A stretch of 11,019 nucleotides of DNA. It comes from Phycisphaerae bacterium. Its GTDB lineage: Bacteria; Planctomycetota; Phycisphaerae; Sedimentisphaerales; Anaerobacaceae. Positions 7,086 to 11,019 of this stretch are shown in pieces; position 1 is the stretch's first letter, and each line of letters opens with the position of its first letter. The stretch is from positions 1 through 11,019 of the forward strand of contig DAOVNI010000018.1 of the NCBI GenBank assembly GCA_030630315.1. Direction: 5' to 3'. The position numbers and the translations under genes were made by a program. The notes below the pieces were generated by a model that was not told the origin of the DNA, made no database searches, and saw only the letters and a program-made list of their open reading frames with translations.

Positions 7086-7175
7086 GGATACGGTTGCCTG
7101 GAGAACCTCTGGGGGTGTGGATAGGGAAACGCAGGTTTTGGCAAACCAAAAAACTTTCCCTGCAACAGCGTATCC
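7086..7175 (-). other. Candidate structured leader RNA upstream of the peptidase-dockerin gene
   Basis: Nested complementarity is visible by eye. GGATACG-GTTGC (7086-7097) pairs with GCAAC (7162-7166) and CGTATCC (7169-7175), making 12 pairs with a 2-base AG bulge. Inside it AGGGAAA (7123-7129) pairs with TTTCCCT (7155-7161), stacking directly on the outer helix on one side. Inside that TTTTGG (7136-7141) pairs with CCAAAA (7146-7151). About 25 unpaired bases (7098-7122) form a one-sided internal loop. I assign it to the minus strand because it lies between the candidate promoter (7268-7296) and the ATG at 6973. It matches no riboswitch class I recognise. No convincing protein is encoded in 6974-7412. 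Confidence 0.5.
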
Positions 7176-7216
7176 TTTTCGACGGGAAAAGACAAAATAG
7201 AACACCATTGGCGCTC

Positions 7217-7259
7217 TTCACTAAAGCCAAATACGCCTTTCGCTAAAGCCAAATGCACC
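7217..7259. repeat. Two 21-bp direct repeats, period 22
   Basis: TTC(A/G)CTAAAGCCAAAT(A/G)C, continuing (G/A)CC, occurs at 7217-7237 and 7239-7259 with 18 of 21 identical. It lies just downstream (minus-strand sense) of the copy B -10 region, so it would be at the very start of the leader. Confidence 0.6.
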
Positions 7260-7267
7260 ATTTTCTC

Positions 7268-7349
7268 TTTTTACCATATTGTCAAGTTGAAAGCAAGAAA
7301 ATTATCGGGCAATAAGTATTATAAGTATTTCTTATTGTAGGTTATCGAA
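7268..7349 (-). promoter_or_regulatory. Upstream module, copy B: promoter-like pair plus TTATCG near-palindrome
   Basis: Minus strand TTGCTT (7296-7291), a 17-base spacer, then TAAAAA (7273-7268). Immediately upstream is TTATCG-GG-CAATAA (7302-7315), one base off a palindrome, at the same 5-base distance from the -35 as in copy A, and GGTTATCGAA at 7340-7349. Copy B is 12 bases longer than copy A between the two TTATCG elements. The -10 is poorer than in copy A. It lies about 295 bases upstream of the peptidase-dockerin ATG. Confidence 0.5.
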
Positions 7350-7412
7350 GCGTAAGCTCGGTAAGTTCCTTTATATCAGGCAGTTACGTTCGTGCGACGA
7401 CGGGTTTTTGTT

Positions 7413-7826
7413 CTATTTTTTGTAAACTTTTTTGGGGTCGTAGACTTTTTCTGCGATAAATACCAGTTCTTTGTTGCTGCCTTGCTTCAATGCACGGTAA
7501 AAACAGGATTGGTAGCCAACATGGCACTGGCCGGCATCGACGGCTACCTTGAGGATGAGACAATTCTGGTCGCAATCGACGAGTATTTGTTCTACTTTTT
7601 GAAAATGGCCGCTTTCTTCGCCTTTTTTCCATAATTTTTGTCGGGACCTGCTGAAATATGTGGCATATCCGGTCTGAATCGTCACATTTAGTGCCGCCCG
7701 ATTCATATAGGCGACCATCAGTATCTGGCCGGTTTTTGCGTCCTGGGCTATAGCGGGTATCAGGCCGTTGTCATCGAATTTTGGGATAAATTCCAGACCT
7801 TCTTCAATATTTTTGTTTGCTGCCAT
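7413..7826 (-). CDS. hisI: Phosphoribosyl-AMP cyclohydrolase HisI
   Basis: Opens the adenine ring of phosphoribosyl-AMP in histidine synthesis (third step), cytoplasmic and metal-dependent. The 137-residue product is monofunctional, with no fused HisE. It shows the family blocks TGQILMVAYMN (32-42), TGYATYFSRSRQKLWKKGEESGH (about 52-74), VDCDQN (83-88) and QCHVGYQSCFY (100-110). The presumed zinc cysteines are C85, C101 and C108, and D84 and D86 are presumed magnesium ligands. The third position of the usual DxDxD is Asn88 here. ATG 7826 has AGGAG at 7838-7834, 7 bases before it, which favours it over the longer open frame that reaches 7913. It stands alone, without other his genes in view. 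No clear terminator follows its stop. Confidence 0.92.
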   Translation of the reverse strand: MAANKNIEEGLEFIPKFDDNGLIPAIAQDAKTGQILMVAYMNRAALNVTIQTGYATYFSRSRQKLWKKGEESGHFQKVEQILVDCDQNCLILKVAVDAGQCHVGYQSCFYRALKQGSNKELVFIAEKVYDPKKVYKK

Positions 7827-7844
7827 TTGTTTGCTCCTTCGTGA

Positions 7845-7864
7845 TTGGTGGTTCGATTCACCAA
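7845..7864. other. Small inverted repeat in the hisI/flippase divergent region
   Basis: TTGGTG (7845-7850) and CACCAA (7859-7864) flank GTTCGATT. It sits in the hisI leader just upstream of its SD. The loop looks like a tRNA T-loop but no tRNA surrounds it. It could be an operator or a leader hairpin. Confidence 0.35.
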
Positions 7865-7872
7865 ATATCATC

Positions 7873-7901
7873 TTGCCGGGAGCAGTTTTACCCGTTATTA
7901 T
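7873..7901 (+). promoter_or_regulatory. Probable promoter of the flippase-like gene
   Basis: TTGCCG (7873-7878), 17 bases, TATTAT (7896-7901), about 35 bases before the ATG at 7937. It overlaps a possible divergent hisI promoter. Confidence 0.5.
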
Positions 7902-7913
7902 CTTCGAAAACAA
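7885..7913 (-). promoter_or_regulatory. Possible hisI promoter
   Basis: Minus strand TTGTTT (7913-7908), 17 bases, TAAAAC (7890-7885), about 60 bases upstream of the hisI ATG. It overlaps face to face with the plus-strand pair at 7873-7901, so the two genes may compete for polymerase. Weak consensus. Confidence 0.35.
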
Positions 7914-7936
7914 GTTTTTTAAGGCAAACTACGTTA

Positions 7937-8992
7937 ATGCCCGAGCCGAGAGCCAAAAAAAGTAAACGCATATTCCTGTTTCTGCGTATTGCGGTGGTTG
8001 TATGCGGGATTATTTGGGGGGTATTTTGGGTCAGCCGTGAAGTTGGATGGGACAATTTAGCAAAAACTTTTCTTGGCCTGAACCTGGGAGTTTTTGCACT
8101 TGCCCTTGGGATATTTATTTTAGGTCAGATAACAATTGGATTTCGATGGTGGCTGCTGCTCAGGTCACAGTCCATCTTTATAAGCTTTTGGGCTGCGGTC
8201 AGACTTTATCTCCTGGGGTGGTTTTACAATAATTTTATGCCCGGTTCAGTAGGCGGTGATTTGCTTCGTGCCTGGTACGTTACGAAACACACGGATAAAA
8301 AGTTCGAGGCGGTTCTCAGTGTATTCGTTGACAGGGCAATCGGGTTGTTAAGCACGCTGGTAATTGCTGTTTTTTTCTATTCGCTCTTTTTACGAGGCCG
8401 GGGGGCCGTAATAACTTCGAGCGGTCGCGGCGGCTTTCTCAGGTCTATCGCCGAGTACAAATGGGTCCTTCTCTGGGTGTTTGCGGCCATAGTGGTGATT
8501 TTTTGCCTGCTCTTGTTGCACAGGACAAGCCGCTCGATGCTGTCAAAGGCCTTCTCATATATCTGGGTGTCCGGCTTGAGAATGATTGTTAAGTTTAAGA
8601 ATGCGATTGTTATTTACTGTAGAAAGCCCCTGGCAATCCTGGCCGCATTTGGATTGACGGTTCTTTTGCAGATGCTCACAATCACGGGTTTCTGGCTTCT
8701 TGGCAGAAATATGGGGATTGAAGCCGGCATCAAATATTATTACGTATTCTTCACGCTCACGTGGGTATTGGGAGCTGTTCCTGTGAGCATTGCCGGCGCC
8801 GTGGTAGTGGAGGGGACGCTTGCTTATCTGTTTATTACGTTTGCTGGCGTTGGCAAGGATGCGGCGTCTGCGCTGGCGTTGTGTCAGCGGGCCGTATGGA
8901 TGCTCGCATCTTTACCCGGGGCAGTGATACATTTGATAGGTGCCCATTTGCCGAAAGACTTTTTTATTGACTATGAGAAGTCGATAAATTAA
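7937..8992 (+). CDS. Flippase-like integral membrane protein (LPG synthase transmembrane / UPF0104 family)
   Basis: A 351-residue polytopic protein of the family that includes the membrane part of lysylphosphatidylglycerol synthase and AglD-like proteins. No aminoacyl-transfer domain is attached, so a role in lipid or glycolipid translocation or cell-envelope assembly is the usual inference. Predicted spans are at about 12-32, 50-68, 84-100, 126-150, 174-196, 231-255, 267-301 (likely two) and 318-336. The family signature FYNNFMPGSVGGDLLRAWYV covers 96-115, followed by SVFVDRAIGLL (128-138) and AGAVVVEGTLAYLF (286-299), all typical. The ATG at 7937 is the first start matching where family similarity begins. 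Its SD is weak (AAGG at 7921-7924, 12 bases away). It diverges from hisI and is followed by about 100 bases before the next gene. Confidence 0.85.
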   Translation: MPEPRAKKSKRIFLFLRIAVVVCGIIWGVFWVSREVGWDNLAKTFLGLNLGVFALALGIFILGQITIGFRWWLLLRSQSIFISFWAAVRLYLLGWFYNNFMPGSVGGDLLRAWYVTKHTDKKFEAVLSVFVDRAIGLLSTLVIAVFFYSLFLRGRGAVITSSGRGGFLRSIAEYKWVLLWVFAAIVVIFCLLLLHRTSRSMLSKAFSYIWVSGLRMIVKFKNAIVIYCRKPLAILAAFGLTVLLQMLTITGFWLLGRNMGIEAGIKYYYVFFTLTWVLGAVPVSIAGAVVVEGTLAYLFITFAGVGKDAASALALCQRAVWMLASLPGAVIHLIGAHLPKDFFIDYEKSIN

Positions 8993-9092
8993 GCTATGGT
9001 GTTCTGGATACGATGCGGTTTTATAAGCCCGTTCGATAAACTAAAAATACTCAGTTGACGATAGCAAAGGAAGTACTGTTAAGGATATGGTG

Positions 9093-9815
9093 ATGGCCGG
9101 ACGCTTCAAAAGCTACTTTTTGCGTGGGTTGGCGGTACTACTGCCGACCATTCTGACAATCTGGATATTCGTCTGGGGCTACAGCTTTATCCAGGACAAC
9201 ATTGGTATCCATATAAATCGCGGTCTGGTTCGCCTGATATTGTTGATTCAGGGTGAAGATGGTATTACTAAAGAGAGGCTGACCGAGATTTTAGTGGAAG
9301 GAACCGGGTCAGTAATAGGCTTTCTTATAGCTCTGGTTAGTGTTTGTGTTCTGGGTGCGATATTGGCCAGTGTGGTAGGCAGAACCATCTGGCGAATGGT
9401 CGAAGGCTTCATAATGAACACGCCGTTTTTAAGGAGGGTCTATCCTTATATAAAACAGATTACCGATTTTGTGCTTACTCAAGAGGAAAAGAAAAAGATG
9501 TTCTCAAGGGTTGTCGCGGTTGAGTATCCGCGAAAGGGTATATGGTCTATGGGTTTTGTTACGGGCTCCGGGCTTGAGAAGGTTGTAAACAACGTCAAAA
9601 AGGAATTTCTCACTATTCTTATCCCTACTTCGCCGACGCCATTTACCGGCTTTGTAATAATGGTGCCGAAAAAACAGACAATAGAGCTGGATATGACAGC
9701 AGAAGAAGCGTTAAGATTTGCAGTGAGCGCAGGGGTCATAACGCCTGGCGGCGAGCAGGTGGCGGCTGCTCTGCCGAAGGCCGGTTCGGAAAATAATAAA
9801 GAAGAAGAAGAATAA
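9093..9815 (+). CDS. DUF502 family membrane protein
   Basis: A 240-residue inner-membrane protein of the DUF502 (COG2928) family, whose biochemical function is unknown; plant relatives are the COV-like proteins. There are two strong membrane spans, about 11-33 (RGLAVLLPTILTIWIFVWGY) and 72-96. The family signature NTPFLRRVYPYIKQ follows at 109-122, then a soluble C-terminal domain (SRVVAVEYPRKGIWSMGFVTG, about 137-157; IPTSPTPFTGFVIMVPKKQT, about 177-196) and an acidic EEEE end. ATG 9093 is chosen over ATG 9087 because AAGGA at 9081-9085 is 7 bases before 9093 but only 1 before 9087. The 100 bases upstream (8993-9092) show no clear promoter or terminator. It is first in a same-strand series with hpf, ptsN and HPr. 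Confidence 0.88.
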   Translation: MAGRFKSYFLRGLAVLLPTILTIWIFVWGYSFIQDNIGIHINRGLVRLILLIQGEDGITKERLTEILVEGTGSVIGFLIALVSVCVLGAILASVVGRTIWRMVEGFIMNTPFLRRVYPYIKQITDFVLTQEEKKKMFSRVVAVEYPRKGIWSMGFVTGSGLEKVVNNVKKEFLTILIPTSPTPFTGFVIMVPKKQTIELDMTAEEALRFAVSAGVITPGGEQVAAALPKAGSENNKEEEE

Positions 9816-9856
9816 GAACGGATTTCGATGTCGGAAAACAGTTAAGGAGGACGATT

Positions 9857-10177
9857 TTGCTTTTTACTATTAGCGGCAAACATATCGAGATAACGGAAGC
9901 TATTAGAAGGCACGCTGAGGAAAAGACTTCCAAACTTCCCAGGTACTACAATAGTATCAATCAGGTTGAGGTAATTATCGACGGCAGTCACGGCGGCAAT
10001 ACCAGCGTGGAGATAATTGCAAGGGGCGAACACAGCAAGGTCTTCATTGTTACCGAAACAGGTGAGGATGCTTACCGGTGCATTGATGTAGCTGTCCGTA
10101 AACTTGAACGACAGCTCAGGAGAAAAAAGGGCAGGGAACGAGACAACAAACACATGGGCGGTGCAGAGTTAGCATAG
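9857..10177 (+). CDS. hpf: Ribosome hibernation promoting factor, short HPF/YfiA type
   Basis: Binds the small ribosomal subunit and holds ribosomes inactive in slow growth. The 106-residue product has the family pattern: FTISGKHIEITEAIRRHAEEK at the start, KLPRYYNSINQVEVIID (26-42), then ARGEHSKVFIVTETGEDAYRCIDVAVRKLERQLRRKKGR (about 55-93). It has the single S30AE-like domain and lacks the long-form dimerisation domain. Translation appears to start at TTG 9857, with a near-perfect AAGGAGG (9844-9850) 6 bases before it; no ATG gives the full N-terminus. It lies 41 bases after DUF502 and 82 bases before the EIIA gene, as in many hpf-ptsN clusters. Confidence 0.92.
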   Translation: MLFTISGKHIEITEAIRRHAEEKTSKLPRYYNSINQVEVIIDGSHGGNTSVEIIARGEHSKVFIVTETGEDAYRCIDVAVRKLERQLRRKKGRERDNKHMGGAELA

Positions 10178-10259
10178 CCCGGGTTTTTGCGATAATGTTC
10201 TTTTGTTGTTTTTGTTTTGGCCGGGTAGGCCGACTAAGGGATGATTTTGGGCGGATGAG

Positions 10260-10733
10260 ATGAAGTTTGTGGATTTTGTCTGTTTTGACGCAACAATTCC
10301 CGAGCTGAAAACAGGGGGCCGTGATGGTGTGATAGCGGAGCTCGTTGCGTCACTCGATAAAGCCGGCCGGCTCGGAAAAGGCAGCCGTGAAGAGATTGTC
10401 AAGGCGGTGATTAAAAGAGAAAAGGAGGCAAGTACGGGAATGGGTAAGGGTGTTGCTGTGCCTCATGTGAAGCACCAGGCGGTTAAAGATGTAGTTGCTG
10501 CGATAGGACAAAGCAGTGCTGGTATTGATTTTTCCGCTCTTGACAAACAGCTTGTTTATTCGGTGATACTTTTAATCAGCCCTGTGGACAATCCCGACAA
10601 CCATTTACAGGCGATGGAGAACGTTTTCAAGCATTTGCAGCAGGAGAAGTTCCGCAAGTTTCTCAGGCAATCCCAGACGGCCGAGCAGATTGAATCTCTT
10701 CTCAGAGAAGCCGATGAAAATCTGTCTCTGTAA
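10260..10733 (+). CDS. ptsN: PTS EIIA protein, PtsN (nitrogen-PTS) type
   Basis: A 157-residue stand-alone EIIA of the fructose/mannitol-type fold. It accepts phosphate from HPr and in the PTS-Ntr pathway regulates other proteins instead of importing sugar. The active-site block STGMGKGVAVPHVKH covers 58-72, with His69 as the phosphorylated residue. NPDNHLQAMENV (111-122) carries the second conserved His, H115. The C-terminal part FRKFLRQSQTAEQIESLL is usual for the family. The start ATG 10260 has GGGCGG at 10249-10254. It sits between hpf and HPr with no permease (IIB/IIC) genes in view, which favours the regulatory role. Whether it is PtsN proper or a fructose-type EIIA cannot be settled by eye. 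Confidence 0.88.
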   Translation: MKFVDFVCFDATIPELKTGGRDGVIAELVASLDKAGRLGKGSREEIVKAVIKREKEASTGMGKGVAVPHVKHQAVKDVVAAIGQSSAGIDFSALDKQLVYSVILLISPVDNPDNHLQAMENVFKHLQQEKFRKFLRQSQTAEQIESLLREADENLSL

Positions 10734-10774
10734 TGTAGATTTATGGATGTAAAGTGGGAGAACAGGACCTGAAG

Positions 10775-11019
10775 ATGCAGGCAGGGCAAGATTCATTGGC
10801 GAAATTGGTTTGCGAAACGGAAGTTGAGATAAAAAACGCAGATGGACTTCATATGCGTCCCGCAATGCAGTTTGTTGATGTTGCGAGCCAATTTGATTGT
10901 GATGTTACCGTCAGCAATAGTGAAAACAGTGTGGACGGCAAGAGTGTTATGCAGATGAGTATGCTTGCGGCAACTTGTGGCACCAAACTAAAAATTAAAG
11001 CTGAAGGTGCGGATGCTCA
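10775..11019 (+). CDS. ptsH: HPr phosphocarrier protein, N-terminal 81 residues (cut by window edge)
   Basis: Small cytoplasmic phosphocarrier between enzyme I and EIIA. I translated it directly: it begins MQAGQDSLAKLVCETEVEIK. The signature ADGLHMRPAMQFV at 22-34 has His26 as the phosphorylated residue (the His15 equivalent), with Met where Ala or Thr is common. DGKSVMQMSMLAA at 54-66 places Ser57 exactly 31 residues later, the spacing of His15 to Ser46, so it may be a target of HPr kinase. An extension of roughly ten residues precedes the usual HPr start. ATG 10775 has AGGA at 10764-10767, 7 bases before. It follows ptsN by 41 bases and is probably co-transcribed. The gene continues past 11019; enzyme I often follows. 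Confidence 0.92.
   Translation, partial: MQAGQDSLAKLVCETEVEIKNADGLHMRPAMQFVDVASQFDCDVTVSNSENSVDGKSVMQMSMLAATCGTKLKIKAEGADA

Noticed and set aside
7006..7261. Minus-strand open frames of 74-82 codons in the leader of the peptidase-dockerin gene
   Set aside because: Composition looks random, the start lacks a clear SD, and the region is better explained by direct repeats and RNA-like structure. A leaderless peptide from 7261 cannot be fully excluded.
7847..7863. T-loop-like GGTTCGATTC suggesting a tRNA or tRNA fragment
   Set aside because: The five-pair T-stem fails (G-A and T-C mismatches) and no acceptor, D or anticodon arms are present.
1..11019. CRISPR array, insertion sequence, phage genes or defence system
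   Set aside because: No regularly spaced repeats, no transposase or integrase, and no nuclease/toxin-type genes were seen on either strand; the coding content is housekeeping and secreted proteins.

Overview
The window looks like Planctomycetota chromosome, most likely a Phycisphaerae/Sedimentisphaerales-type bacterium. The main clue is the C-terminal half-dockerin of the large secreted protein (GDLNTDMTVNFRDLAILANNWL-like, near residues 1045-1066), a tail common on exported proteins in that group. A Tat-exported isomerase-like protein and a secreted domain resembling a planctomycete-specific family agree with this. The assignment is inference from protein style, not a database match.

Layout. 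Left end: the 5' part of hemA (glutamyl-tRNA reductase, minus strand, running off the window) and, divergently, resB (cytochrome c assembly, plus strand). They are separated by about 430 bp rich in small repeats. resB is bracketed by two copies of a short palindromic repeat with a TAAA loop and a CTAAAC tail. Middle: two minus-strand genes for exported proteins, a Tat-signal protein with an L-fucose/L-arabinose isomerase-like C-terminal part, and a 1072-residue Sec-exported protein with a C39-like cysteine peptidase domain and the dockerin tail. Each is preceded by a copy of the same roughly 70 bp module: a TTG..T-17-TA.... promoter-like pair with a TTATCG-NN-CGATAA palindrome immediately upstream of the -35. 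This suggests that a common regulator controls both. The large gene also has a leader of about 290 nt with a strong nested RNA-like fold. Right: hisI (minus) diverges from a flippase-like membrane protein gene (plus). Then follows a plus-strand series DUF502 - hpf - ptsN-like EIIA - HPr, the last cut by the window end.

How the genes work together. The right-hand cluster joins ribosome hibernation with a PTS phosphorelay (HPr to EIIA) and shows no sugar permease in view, so it looks regulatory (PTS-Ntr style). The left genes serve tetrapyrrole/heme and cytochrome c maturation. The middle pair would act outside the cytoplasm. The parts most worth a second look are the shared upstream module, the structured leader, the peptidase-dockerin architecture, and the repeats that appear to supply the resB ribosome-binding site, the resB C-terminus and a terminator.
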